Assembly: GCF_900188375.1 (NCBI RefSeq)
Contig: NZ_FZOO01000007.1
Coordinates: forward strand, 1 to 64,000
DNA length: 64,000 nucleotides
From: Geodermatophilus pulveris
Lineage (GTDB): Bacteria; Actinomycetota; Actinomycetes; Mycobacteriales; Geodermatophilaceae
Direction of reading: 5' to 3'
Shown in pieces: positions 1 through 7,602 of the stretch. The notes below the pieces were generated by a model. The model ran no database searches. It saw only the letters and a list, made by a program, of their open reading frames with translations, and was not told the origin of the DNA. The position numbers and the translations under genes were made by a program. Numbering within the stretch: position 1 is the first letter of the stretch; each line of letters opens with the position of its first letter.

Positions 1-188
1 GGCTGATCTACCGGGCGATGGGCTTCCCCACCCGCATGTTCACCGTGCTGTTCGCCCTGGGCCGGCTGCCCGGCTGGATCGCCCAGTGGCGGGAGCTGAT
101 GGACGACCCGGCCACCAAGATCGGCCGCCCCCGGCAGGTCTACACCGGCGCCACCGAACGGGCCTACACCCCCCTCGACCAGCGCTGA
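1..188 (+). CDS. gltA: Citrate synthase, C-terminal end (partial)
   Basis: Only the last 61 codons are present; the gene enters from the left edge in frame from base 3. The segment reads through [18 protein letters not shown] and ends with [10 protein letters not shown], the conserved C-terminal stretch of bacterial citrate synthases, which condense acetyl-CoA and oxaloacetate at the entry of the TCA cycle. The catalytic residues lie upstream of the window, so activity cannot be judged. The stop is a TGA at 186-188. A 2-methylcitrate synthase paralogue cannot be excluded from this fragment. Confidence 0.85.
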   Translation, partial: LIYRAMGFPTRMFTVLFALGRLPGWIAQWRELMDDPATKIGRPRQVYTGATERAYTPLDQR

Positions 189-296
189 CCGGGAGAGCGG
201 CGCAGCACGTCACCACCCCCGACGACGGGACCCCGGTCCGCCCGGCAGCATGGGGCGGGCCGGATGCGACCGCCGCACCCCCCGGGAGGGAGTCCC

Positions 297-557
297 ATGG
301 CCGAGCCACCCGTCGAGGACGACCTCGTGCTGCCCCCGCTGCCGCTCGCGACGGGCCGGACCGTCCGCCTCGGCGGGACCGGGCACCGGGTGTCCCGGGT
401 GGAGCTGGTCGTCTCCACGGAGGACGGCGAGGAACTGCGCATCCCGCTGGAGCACCACCACGGCGGCTGGTGGCCCCCGCCCGCGCGCACCTCCGCGCCC
501 GCCGGCGTCTCCGCCGATCGGGTGTCACCTGCCGATCACCTCCACCCGGAGGGGTGA
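297..557 (+). CDS. Small hypothetical protein, 86 aa
   Basis: Not recognised. The ATG at 297 follows a good Shine-Dalgarno (GGGAGGGAG at about 284-292), so it is preferred over an in-frame start at 264. The product is acidic at the N-terminus, with a central segment (KW-less, rich in Val, Glu and Arg, about residues 15-50) that could form a small beta-sheet, followed by a His cluster and Trp-Trp around residues 55-62 and a Pro/Ala-rich tail. No membrane segment or signal peptide is visible. It lies alone between citrate synthase and a cell-wall hydrolase. Its stop codon sits in the loop of a hairpin at 548-569. Confidence 0.55.
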   Translation: MAEPPVEDDLVLPPLPLATGRTVRLGGTGHRVSRVELVVSTEDGEELRIPLEHHHGGWWPPPARTSAPAGVSADRVSPADHLHPEG

Positions 558-569
558 GGTCGCCCCTCC
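548..569 (+). terminator. GC-rich hairpin overlapping the stop of the 297-557 gene
   Basis: GGAGGGG (548-554) pairs with CCCCTCC (563-569) around an 8-base loop. The TGA stop of the upstream gene is in the loop. There is no U-tract, as is usual in high-GC actinobacteria, so termination is inferred from the structure and position only. Confidence 0.45.
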
Positions 570-680
570 CCGTCACACCCGCCACTTCAGCAACTCCTGC
601 ACCACGTCGTTAGCAGGTCCTGAGCGCACCGCGGACAGCGCGGAGCCGGCCACGCACGACGACACGCAGGGGGACCCGCA

Positions 681-2723
681 GTGCCCGCACCACGCACGCC
701 GGCCCCCGCCCGGACCGCCGCCCGCGTCCCCGCAGCCCGCACCGCACCGGGCCGCGCGGCCGGCCGCCCCGCCGCTCCGCGTGCCACGGCTGTACGGACG
801 ACGGCCCGGACCTCACCCCGCACCGCCGCACCCCGCCCGGCGCTGACCGCCGAGGAGGCGCGCGCGCTGCGCGCCGCCCTGGCCGCGCGAGCCGCGACCG
901 CCGACGGCGGTGCCGCGGGCACCACCCGCCGCCCCTCCCCCACCGGCCGCCCCGCGGCGCGCCGCACGCCGGCCGCCCGGAGGCGCCGGCGCCGCGCGGC
1001 CCGGGCGGCCGCCCGCCGTGCCGCCCTGCGCCGCTGGCTGCCCGCCGCCGGCGGCCGCCGCTGGCGGGTGCGGCTGTCGCTGGCCGCCCTCGGTCTGGCG
1101 CTGCCGGTCCTCGCCGGCCTGGTGCCCCCCGGCGCGCAGCCGGCCGGGACGGTCACCGGACCCACCGATGCCACCGGCCTGGCCCTGGCGGCCCAGGGCA
1201 CCCTGCTCGACGCCGCGACCCGCTACCGCGGACTGCAGCAGGACCTCGCCGCCCGGGACGCCGAGCTGACGGCGGCGCGCACCGCCCAGCAGGTCGCCGA
1301 GCAGCAGCTCGCCGCCGCCCGCGCGACGGTCGGCACCGGGGCCGCCGCTCTGTACCGGTCGCCCGCCGAGGCACGCACCCCCGCGCTGGGCCTGGACCTG
1401 CGGGCCGCCTCGACCACCCCCGACGTCCTGCACCGGTCCGCGCTGGCCGAGCAGGTGGCGCGGGACCTCGCGGTCGACGTCGTCCGCGCCGAGCGGGCCG
1501 CGGCCGGCGTGGCGCGGGCCGCCCGGCGCGTGGCGGTCGCCGAGGCCGCCGCCGCGACCGTCGCCGAGCGGGCCGCTGCCGTCCTCGACGAGGTGCGCAC
1601 CGAGGTCGGCGGGCTGCGCACCGACGTGGCCGCCCAGCTGGCCGCGCTCGGCACCGGCCGGGCCGCGGCGGCCCAGCAGGAGACCAACCAGCAGGCGCTG
1701 CGCCGCTGGCAGGACCACCTCGGCGCGCTGGCGCTCGCCGGCATCGTGTCACCGCCCGCGGCCGCCCTGGCCGACCCGGCCCGGCTGCCGGCCGGCCTGT
1801 CCCCCGCGCTCGACGGCGCCGGGCAGCCGGTCCCCGGCATCGCCCTGGGCGTCGCCGGCAACCGCCCGGTCACCGTGCTGCCCGCGGAGACGGTGGCCGC
1901 GGTGAGCTCCGCGCTGGCCCAGCTCGGCAAGCCCTACGCCCCGGGCGGGACCGGCCCGGACACCTACGACTGCGGCGGGCTGGCGGCCACCTCGTGGCTG
2001 CTCGCCGGCCACGCGATCCCGGCCACGCCGGGCGACCAGTGGGCGCGCGGCGCCGCCGTCCCCCTGGCCCAGCTGCAGGTCGGCGACCTGGTCTTCACCG
2101 ACGGCGGCAGCGACGTGGGCCTCCACCTCGGCGAGGGGCAGGTGGTCGCCGCCTCGGCAGCGGGCTACCAGGTCGGCGTCCGGCCGCTCACCGGCGCGGC
2201 CGGCGCCGTGCGGGTCACCCTGCCCGCACCGGCGCAGGCCAACGCCGCGCTGCCGGCCGGCACCACCGGCCACGGGCCGTGCGGCGCGCCGCCCGCGCCG
2301 GCGGGCCCGGTCAGCCCCGCGTGGGGCGGCTGGTCCAACGGCGCCATCCCGGCGAGCGCGCTGTGCCCCGTCGCCCGGGGACACGCGCTGCGCTGCGACG
2401 CCGCCGCCGGCTACACGGCGATGGCCGACGCCTACCGGGCCGCGTTCGGCAGCCCGCTGTGCATCACCGACTCCTACCGCTCGCTGGCCGCGCAGGTCAC
2501 CGCGTTCCGGACGAAGCCGCAGCTGGCCGCGGTGCCGGGGACGTCGAACCACGGGTGGGCGCTGGCCGTCGACCTTTGCGGGGGGATCCAGACCGGCGGC
2601 ACCGCGCAGTGGGCCTGGATGGCGGCCAACGCGGGCCGCTTCGGGTTCGTGCAGCCGGACTGGGCCCGACCCGGCGGCGAGAAGCCCGAGCCCTGGCACT
2701 GGGAGTTCGGCCACCTCGCCTGA
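681..2723 (+). CDS. Membrane-anchored NlpC/P60 plus VanY-type (M15) peptidoglycan hydrolase, 680 aa
   Basis: Residues 1-129 are an Arg/Ala/Pro-rich cytoplasmic leader. A single hydrophobic segment follows at about 131-150, then an Ala-rich coiled coil at about 175-330. An NlpC/P60 domain (about 405-515) has its catalytic Cys431 in YDCGG and a candidate His482 in VGLHLG; these cut the D-Glu to meso-DAP bond. The C-terminal domain (about 565-680) is an M15 D-Ala-D-Ala carboxypeptidase, with SNHGWALAVD (zinc His624) and the second motif EPWHWEFG. Two enzyme classes in one secreted chain suggest peptide-stem trimming outside the membrane. Start is GTG 681 after AGGGGGAC. It ends in the convergent gap that carries repeat A1. 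Confidence 0.85.
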   Translation: MPAPRTPAPARTAARVPAARTAPGRAAGRPAAPRATAVRTTARTSPRTAAPRPALTAEEARALRAALAARAATADGGAAGTTRRPSPTGRPAARRTPAARRRRRRAARAAARRAALRRWLPAAGGRRWRVRLSLAALGLALPVLAGLVPPGAQPAGTVTGPTDATGLALAAQGTLLDAATRYRGLQQDLAARDAELTAARTAQQVAEQQLAAARATVGTGAAALYRSPAEARTPALGLDLRAASTTPDVLHRSALAEQVARDLAVDVVRAERAAAGVARAARRVAVAEAAAATVAERAAAVLDEVRTEVGGLRTDVAAQLAALGTGRAAAAQQETNQQALRRWQDHLGALALAGIVSPPAAALADPARLPAGLSPALDGAGQPVPGIALGVAGNRPVTVLPAETVAAVSSALAQLGKPYAPGGTGPDTYDCGGLAATSWLLAGHAIPATPGDQWARGAAVPLAQLQVGDLVFTDGGSDVGLHLGEGQVVAASAAGYQVGVRPLTGAAGAVRVTLPAPAQANAALPAGTTGHGPCGAPPAPAGPVSPAWGGWSNGAIPASALCPVARGHALRCDAAAGYTAMADAYRAAFGSPLCITDSYRSLAAQVTAFRTKPQLAAVPGTSNHGWALAVDLCGGIQTGGTAQWAWMAANAGRFGFVQPDWARPGGEKPEPWHWEFGHLA

Positions 2724-2747
2724 GCGCTTCCGGCTCGATGGCACGGG

Positions 2748-2807
2748 GGCACAGGAGGCTGTGCACCCGCTGGCGCCCCCTGGGACGGGGGCATCGCCTC
2801 CTGTGCC
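2748..2807. repeat. Palindromic repeat A1 (GGCACAGGAGGC family), likely bidirectional terminator
   Basis: Arms GGCACAGGAGGC (2748-2759) and GCCTCCTGTGCC (2796-2807) are perfect inverted repeats, with a nested GCCCCC/GGGGGC hairpin inside. The element fills the gap between two convergent genes. Copies with the same arms lie at 43179-43235 and 56712-56773, also between convergent genes. Confidence 0.75.
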
Positions 2808-2814
2808 GGTGCAG

Positions 2815-3573
2815 CTAGGCCCAGCGCAGGCGGGCGAGCTGACGCCAGGGCATCCGCTGGCAGGCCTCACCGGTCTCCCCGGCGAGGCGGGCGGCCACCG
2901 CGGCGCCGGCGCAGGCCAGGGGCGAGGCGGGCGTCACGACGACGTGCGGGTCGCGCAGGTCCAGCCCAGCCGCGGCGATCCGGTCGAGCAGCACCTGCGG
3001 GGTCCTCAGCACGGCGGTGGCCAGCAGCGGCACCTCGGGGTGGGACCACAGCACCACCGGTCCCTCGACGCGCAGGCAGCCCCCGACGCCGGCGGCCCGG
3101 TCCCCCGCGGCCGACCGCACGCGGTCCACGACCTCGCGGTCCAGCCCGGCCGACGGCGACCAGCGCAGCGCGCGCTCCCCGCGGCGGACGACGACCCGCC
3201 AGCCGACCGAGGTCTCGGTGCGGTCGGTCCAGTCCAGGACCGCGATCCCGTCCTCGGCGGCCACCGCGTCGGGGACCGGCCGGCCGTCCACCCAGACCGC
3301 CAGCGCGGCCGCCAGCTCCTCCGGCGTCGACCCGACGCGGGCGTCGGTCATGTCCTCGGCCAGGTCGCGCAGCGGTGTGCGCACCCGCCGCTCGTCCTCC
3401 TCGAGCAGCACGACGGGACCGTCGGCCCGGTCGTCGACCAGCGAGAGCGCCAGCCGCCCGGCCGCCATCGCCGGCAGCACGTCCTCGGCCACCCGGCGCA
3501 GACCGTCCACCGACACGGGGACCGCGCGCAGCCGCGGCAGCAGTCCGGAGCCGCCGAACAGCCCGCCGCTCAC
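2815..3573 (-). CDS. Hypothetical protein, 252 aa
   Basis: Not recognised. The reading frame stays open upstream to 3723, but the GTG at 3573 overlaps the stop of the next gene upstream (GTGA), so that start is preferred and translational coupling is likely. The protein begins VSGGLFGG and is soluble, mixed alpha/beta, with no membrane segment. It has an acidic patch LLEEDERR around residue 58 and a late segment VVVTPASPLACAGAAVAARL. It may be a partner of the overlapping gene. Both lie downstream of a sigma-factor-like gene on the same strand and may belong to one transcription unit. It ends at repeat A1. Confidence 0.6.
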   Translation of the reverse strand: MSGGLFGGSGLLPRLRAVPVSVDGLRRVAEDVLPAMAAGRLALSLVDDRADGPVVLLEEDERRVRTPLRDLAEDMTDARVGSTPEELAAALAVWVDGRPVPDAVAAEDGIAVLDWTDRTETSVGWRVVVRRGERALRWSPSAGLDREVVDRVRSAAGDRAAGVGGCLRVEGPVVLWSHPEVPLLATAVLRTPQVLLDRIAAAGLDLRDPHVVVTPASPLACAGAAVAARLAGETGEACQRMPWRQLARLRWA

Positions 3574-3914
3574 GGGCGGTCCCGGCCCAGCGCGGCGCGC
3601 AGCGCGGGGGCCAGCCCGGCCAGCACCAACACGCTGCCGAGCTCGCGCACGGACAGCCGCACGGGCAGCACGTCGGCGCCCCAGCCGGTGACCCGGCGCA
3701 CCCGGGCGGCGGAGGCCGGCCACACGGCGTCGCGGGCCGCGGCCACGTGCAGCTCGGTGAGCACGTCGGCCAGGTGGACGGCGGCCACCGGGTGCACCGC
3801 CGGGTCCTGCAGCTCGCGCCGCACCAGGGCCGCCAGCTCCTCCCGCTGGGCCGCGGTCAGCCAGTGCGGCACCAGGACGTCGGGCGCGGGCCCGCCCGCG
3901 GCGAGGGCGCTCAC
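3570..3914 (-). CDS. Hypothetical protein, about 114 aa (start uncertain)
   Basis: Not recognised. The GTG at 3914 (VSALAAGGPAPDV) is chosen because the coding signal upstream looks poor, but the frame is open to GTG 4007 and neither start has a clear Shine-Dalgarno. The product is mostly helical, with TAAQREELAALVRREL and an Arg/Val-rich middle, and no membrane span. Its TGA overlaps the GTG of the 252-aa protein downstream, so the two are probably made together. A short regulatory or adaptor protein is possible, but nothing in the sequence names a function. Confidence 0.5.
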   Translation of the reverse strand: MSALAAGGPAPDVLVPHWLTAAQREELAALVRRELQDPAVHPVAAVHLADVLTELHVAAARDAVWPASAARVRRVTGWGADVLPVRLSVRELGSVLVLAGLAPALRAALGRDRP

Positions 3915-4046
3915 CGCGCGCCGCCCGCTGCCGGGCCGGGCCGGGCAGCGCTGCTGCGGCGGGCTCCCCTGCGCTCTGTCACGGAGGAGGTATCGGCAGG
4001 TCGACACGTCGATGGACCCGGGTTCGACTTGATGGCCGGCTCGCCG

Positions 4047-5144
4047 TCAGTCGGCGAGGTCGGCCAGCCGGGACCGCAGCGCCCGCTCGACGCGGTCGGC
4101 GTGCACGTTCATGTTGCGCACGGAGGTGCCCAGGTCCGCCGACAGCTGCGTCTTGGTCCGGCCGCCCCAGGTGGTCAGGTACCAGGTGGCCCAGCCCAGC
4201 ACGTTGGGCTGACCGGCGCGCTGGTCGGGGCGGGCACCCGACTCGGGCGCGCACGCCGCGGTCAGCGCGTGCGACAGCAGCGTCTGGTCGGCCTCGCCCA
4301 TGATCTCGTCGGGCGCCTCGGCGGTGTCGGGCAGCATGACCTCGGTGGCGTCCGGCCCGCCGTCCAGGGACTGCAGGTTGCGCAGCCCGTTGAGCGTGGC
4401 GACCGTCTGCGAGTTGCGCCGCAGCGTCGCGACGCTCTGCCCCATGTAGGCGGCCAGCTCCTTCTCGCTGGGCCGCCGCTGGTGCTCGACGAGGAAGGCC
4501 GCGACGGCCTTCTGCTGCCGGTGCTCGGTGTCGGCGGCGGTGCGGCCGTGGGCGTTGCGGCCCAGGTCGTGCACCCACTTGGACAGCTGGGTGGCCAGGA
4601 ACGCCCCGAACGGGACGCCCTTGCCCTCGTCGAAGATCCCGACCGCCTTGAGGATCCACTCGCTGACCTGCTGGGTGAGGTCGTCGGGGTCGGGCACGTG
4701 CAGCCGCAGCGTGCTGGCGTTGCGCTGCAGCCGCTTGAGGCTCACCGGGAGGTAGTGCCGGCAGAGCTCGTCGAGGAACGCCGGCGGCAGGTCCCGCGGC
4801 GCGCGGCGGCGGACGTCGGTCTCCGCCCGGAGCCCGACGGTCCCGACGCCGTGCCCGGCGCACCAGGTGCGGACCCACTCGACGAGCACCTGCGCGGTGC
4901 CGGGGACCCCGTCGACGCGGTACAGGCCGTCGCCCTGGTCGTAGCTGACCGTCACGCCGTCGGGCAGGTCGCGGCGCAGCTCGCCGAGCGGCAGCTCGCG
5001 GTCGGTGCGGAAGTGCACCCGGTCCCGCGGCGTGATCGGCGCGAGAGCCCAGCCCTCGGCCTCGGGGATGCCGCCGAAGACCAGCGGGGCGCGGCCGCGC
5101 GGGTCGGTGGTGTCGTCGACAGGGGTGGCGGGACGGTGGTTCAC
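4047..5144 (-). CDS. Divergent sigma-70-family factor, 365 aa
   Basis: The C-terminal two thirds read as a sigma factor. A region-2-like segment lies at about 124-197 (DDLTQQVSEWILKAVGIF, then FGAFLATQLSKWVHDLGRN). A region-3-like segment follows at about 205-245 (RRPSEKELAAYMGQSVATL), close to the RPPTRGELAASLG form of sigma-28. A region-4-like helix-turn-helix is at about 328-362 (TKTQLSADLGTSVRNMN). Residues 1-120 form an extra N-terminal domain not seen in sigma-28, possibly a sensor. The start ATG 5144 follows GAGGAGCC. It sits between unknown genes on the side of the csrA-fliW block, so a role in motility or its timing is inferred only from place. It is distinct from the sigma-28-type factor at 9702. 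Confidence 0.65.
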   Translation of the reverse strand: MNHRPATPVDDTTDPRGRAPLVFGGIPEAEGWALAPITPRDRVHFRTDRELPLGELRRDLPDGVTVSYDQGDGLYRVDGVPGTAQVLVEWVRTWCAGHGVGTVGLRAETDVRRRAPRDLPPAFLDELCRHYLPVSLKRLQRNASTLRLHVPDPDDLTQQVSEWILKAVGIFDEGKGVPFGAFLATQLSKWVHDLGRNAHGRTAADTEHRQQKAVAAFLVEHQRRPSEKELAAYMGQSVATLRRNSQTVATLNGLRNLQSLDGGPDATEVMLPDTAEAPDEIMGEADQTLLSHALTAACAPESGARPDQRAGQPNVLGWATWYLTTWGGRTKTQLSADLGTSVRNMNVHADRVERALRSRLADLAD

Positions 5145-5214
5145 CGGGGCTCCTCGGCGCTGTGGGGAAGACGGCGCGGCACGTGCGGTGGCGCAGTGGG
5201 GAGGGCGGGCGGCC

Positions 5215-5679
5215 TCAGGCGGGGACGGACTGGGTGGGCCGGCGGGGCGCCGGGACGCCGAGGTCGTCGGCCGGGCCGGACGCCAGGCGCGCCACCAGGT
5301 CGGCGGCCGCGGCGCGCTCGGCCGGGCCCGGCTCCACCGTGTAGACCGGCATGTGGTCGTACAGCGAGGTGAACAGCGAGCTGACGAACGCGTAGGCGGC
5401 CTGCGCCTGCGGCGAGAAGCGGGCCACGGCGGTGCGCGGGCCGAGCTCGACGCCGACGGTCACCCGCACGACCCGCTCGTCCTTGCCCAGGCCGGTGAGC
5501 GTGAAGGAGACCTCCGGGTGCGCGCCGCCGAGCTCGGCCAGCGCCGCCAGGCAGCGCCGCGCCGAGCCGCGGCGCGGCCGCAGCTGCACGTGCACGACGA
5601 CGGTGTCGGAGTCCGTGGCGGGACCGACGGTCTCGGCGGCCTGGTTGCCGGACTCGGTGATAGCGGTGTGTTGCATCAT
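5215..5679 (-). CDS. Hypothetical protein, 154 aa
   Basis: Not recognised. Two adjacent ATG codons start it, after a clear AGGGGG. The first 25 residues are polar. Residues 26-95 alternate hydrophobic and charged residues (TVVVHVQLRPRRGSARR, VVRVTVGVELG), suggesting a beta-rich fold. Residues 96-120 are a helix with SSLFTSLYDHMP, and the tail is Ala/Pro-rich. There is no membrane segment or signal peptide. It is upstream of the divergent sigma-factor gene on the same strand with a 70-base gap, so it could be its first cistron. A small ligand-binding or regulatory protein is possible, but no family was recognised. Confidence 0.6.
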   Translation of the reverse strand: MMQHTAITESGNQAAETVGPATDSDTVVVHVQLRPRRGSARRCLAALAELGGAHPEVSFTLTGLGKDERVVRVTVGVELGPRTAVARFSPQAQAAYAFVSSLFTSLYDHMPVYTVEPGPAERAAAADLVARLASGPADDLGVPAPRRPTQSVPA

Positions 5680-5876
5680 GATCGCCCCCTGTTACGTGCT
5701 TGGGGCAACTCTGGCGCATCACCGACCGGGCGGCGGCCACAACTCTCGCTGTGCCATGCGCAACCTCAGGCCATCTCTTCGGCAGTTCTTGCCCGTGTCG
5801 ATGCCCGGGATCGCGCCGGCCGTGCAGTGTTCGGCGGAAGTGCACAAGGGGCCGGGACGGTTCCCGGCCAGTGTGC

Positions 5877-6212
5877 TCACCCGGCGGAGCCGCCCGCGGC
5901 GCGTCGGCGGCCGGGCGGGCTGATGGACGCCGGCGCGGCAGCGGCCGGCGGCGCCGGGTCGGCCGCGGGCGCCGGCTCGCCGGCCGGTGCGGGGGCGAAC
6001 GCCGCGAGCGCGCCCAGCGTGTCGGCGGTGACCTGCGCCGCGAGCAGGTTGGCCTCGGCGATCTGCCGGTAGACCTCCTCGCGGTGGATGGTCACCTCCC
6101 GGGGGGCGGTGAAGCCGAGCCGGACGGTGCCGCCGCGGACCTCGACGACGTGGACCTCGATGTCGTCGCCGATGCGGATGGTCTCGCCGACGTTGCGGGT
6201 GAGAGTGAGCAC
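5877..6212 (-). CDS. csrA: Translational regulator CsrA with long C-terminal tail, 111 aa
   Basis: Residues 1-55 are a complete CsrA: MLTLTRNVGETIRIGDDI, then VRLGFTAPREVTIHREEVY, with the RNA-binding Arg44 present. CsrA dimers bind GGA motifs in mRNA leaders and block ribosomes. CsrA is usually 60-75 residues; here residues 60-111 add an Ala/Pro-rich, probably disordered tail ending in RRR. The gene is last in the flgN-flgK-flgL-fliW-csrA set, downstream of its antagonist fliW. Its Shine-Dalgarno is ACGGAGGGG, which itself contains an ANGGA motif, so autoregulation is possible. The likely key target is the flagellin leader at 10761-10807. Confidence 0.93.
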   Translation of the reverse strand: MLTLTRNVGETIRIGDDIEVHVVEVRGGTVRLGFTAPREVTIHREEVYRQIAEANLLAAQVTADTLGALAAFAPAPAGEPAPAADPAPPAAAAPASISPPGRRRAAGGSAG

Positions 6213-6266
6213 GTGGACCCCTCCGTGGGTGTGGTGTGGCCGTCCATGGCAGGTGGGCGGGGAACG

Positions 6267-6287
6267 GGGACGGCGCGCGGCCGTCCC
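6267..6287 (-). other. Hairpin in the csrA leader
   Basis: GGGACGGC (6267-6274) and GCCGTCCC (6280-6287) pair around a 5-base loop, between fliW and csrA. It could end some of the fliW transcript or fold in the csrA leader. Confidence 0.45.
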
Positions 6288-6294
6288 GAGGGGG

Positions 6295-6322
6295 TTATCG
6301 GCGCAGGGGACGCCGGATCGGA
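6295..6322 (-). promoter_or_regulatory. Possible sigma-28 promoter for csrA
   Basis: On the minus strand the -10 element GCCGATAA (6295-6302) is identical to the Escherichia coli sigma-28 consensus, and its last bases are the fliW stop codon. Twelve bases upstream is TCCGATCC (6315-6322), a partial match to the TCAAGTCC of the fliC promoter. It would give csrA a leader of about 75 bases. The weak -35 keeps confidence low. Confidence 0.4.
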
Positions 6323-6699
6323 TGGGCGCCGTCGGGGAGGACGACCTGGGTGGCCCGCCAGGTGACCGGGTCGACCACCAGCGGGGCCCGCAGGTTCGCC
6401 GTGGCCGCGGCCGGGCCCTCCGCCGGCACCGTCACCAGGCAGTACAGCCGCGCCTGCGCGGGGTCCTCGAGGCCCAGGCCGGCGCACACCGGCGCGGGCA
6501 GCCGCGGGGCGTAGTCCGGGAAGTAGACCCCCGGGTCGACGGCGAGGAAGCGCGGGCCGTCCGGCGCCATCGACTGCAGCCAGAACAGCCGCCCGTCGCC
6601 GTCCGCGGTGACCAGCACGTAGTCGCGGTGGCCGGGGAACCCGGGCAGCGGCTCGGTCATCGACAGCAGGGGCAGGGTCGCCACGGCGGAGAGCGTCAT
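6295..6699 (-). CDS. fliW: Flagellar assembly factor FliW, 134 aa
   Basis: FliW features are PLPGFPGHRDYVLV near residue 18, a central FLAVDPGVYFPDYAPRL and a late segment NLRAPLVVDPVTWRATQVVL, which matches the NLLAPIVIN-type motif of the family. FliW binds CsrA and frees it from flagellin mRNA, and free flagellin binds FliW in turn; this three-way switch is known from Bacillus and Campylobacter. Length is within the usual 130-150 residues. The start overlaps the stop of flgL (ATGA), and csrA follows on the same strand, the arrangement seen in many FliW-carrying bacteria. Confidence 0.92.
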   Translation of the reverse strand: MTLSAVATLPLLSMTEPLPGFPGHRDYVLVTADGDGRLFWLQSMAPDGPRFLAVDPGVYFPDYAPRLPAPVCAGLGLEDPAQARLYCLVTVPAEGPAAATANLRAPLVVDPVTWRATQVVLPDGAHPIRRPLRR

Positions 6700-7598
6700 C
6701 GCAGGAAGTCCACGAGCGTCGGCTGGATGACGTTGGCCGTGGCCTGCAGCGCGGCCTGGTAGCCCACCTGCCGCTGGTTGAGGTCCATGATCGTCTTCGC
6801 CAGGTCGATGTCCTCGACACCGGCGAGCTGGGAGCGCAGCGCCAGCTGCTGGTCGGCGTTGACCTGGCCGGCCGCCTCCAGGCGGGCCGAGCGGGCACCG
6901 ACCGCGGTGCCGGCACCGAGCAGGCGGTCCAGCGCGGCGTCCAGGCCGGCGAGGTCGGCGGAGAGCTGGTCGGGGTCGGCGACCACGTCGTCGGCGATCT
7001 TGGCGACCAGGGCGAACAGGTCCTCGCCGTCCGGGTCCCCGAACGCCTCGGGACCGGTGACGTCGACCCGCGCGACCTCGTCCCGCGAGATCCGCCGGGT
7101 GGTCTCCACGACCTCACCACCGGCACCCCGGGCGCCGACGTAGTCGCCGGTCGCGGCGTCGTACGCCGTGGCGCCGGACGTCGGGCCGCCGAACAGCGGC
7201 CGGCCGTTGATGGACGAGTTGGCCATCGCCAGGAGGCTCTGCCGGAGGGCGCCGACCTCGATGCTGATCGCCTGCCGGGAGGTGGTGGACATGCTCCCGC
7301 TGTTGAGGCCCTGCACGGTGAGGTCGCGGACCCGGCGCACCTGGCCGGCCATGGTGGCCAGCGCGGTGTCGGCCGCGTCGAGCCGGCTCCGCCCGTCGGT
7401 GATGTTGCGGGCGTACTGCTGCGCGGCACTGCGGTCCTGGCGCACCTGCATCGCGCGGTTGGTGTCCGTCGGGGAGTCCGACGGCGCGCTGATCTGCTTG
7501 CCGGAGGTGAGCTGCTGCTGCAGCTTCGCGACGGCCGCGAGGTTGCCGTTGAGCCCGAGCAGCGCCGTCTGCGTCACGGCGCGGTGGGTGATCCGCAT
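6696..7598 (-). CDS. flgL: Hook-filament junction protein FlgL (HAP3), 300 aa
   Basis: The N-terminus MRITHRAVTQTALLGLNGNL and the flagellin-like helix at about 30-70 (SGKQISAPSDSPTDTNRAM) are typical of FlgL. The C-terminus (about 255-300) returns the coiled-coil half with AKTIMDLNQRQVGYQAALQATANVIQPTLVDFLR. Such paired terminal helices build the junction between hook and filament. The middle (about 140-200) is the variable exposed domain. It is exported by the flagellar type III system, and accordingly has no Sec signal. It starts 4 bases after flgK and overlaps fliW by 4 bases, so the genes form one operon. Confidence 0.93.
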   Translation of the reverse strand: MRITHRAVTQTALLGLNGNLAAVAKLQQQLTSGKQISAPSDSPTDTNRAMQVRQDRSAAQQYARNITDGRSRLDAADTALATMAGQVRRVRDLTVQGLNSGSMSTTSRQAISIEVGALRQSLLAMANSSINGRPLFGGPTSGATAYDAATGDYVGARGAGGEVVETTRRISRDEVARVDVTGPEAFGDPDGEDLFALVAKIADDVVADPDQLSADLAGLDAALDRLLGAGTAVGARSARLEAAGQVNADQQLALRSQLAGVEDIDLAKTIMDLNQRQVGYQAALQATANVIQPTLVDFLR

Positions 7599-7602
7599 CA
7601 GG

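Noticed and set aside
558-680. c-di-AMP (ydaO) riboswitch before the NlpC/VanY gene
   Set aside because: Such riboswitches precede many actinobacterial wall hydrolases, but the 123-base gap is short and shows no recognisable core.
3375-5372. Long plus-strand open frame of 665 codons opposite the sigma-like gene
   Set aside because: It is a mirror of real minus-strand codons in GC-rich DNA; its product is Arg/Gly/His repeats without any domain.
5776-5783. GCCGAAGA on the minus strand as a promoter for the 154-aa gene
   Set aside because: No -35 at the right distance resembles TCAAG.
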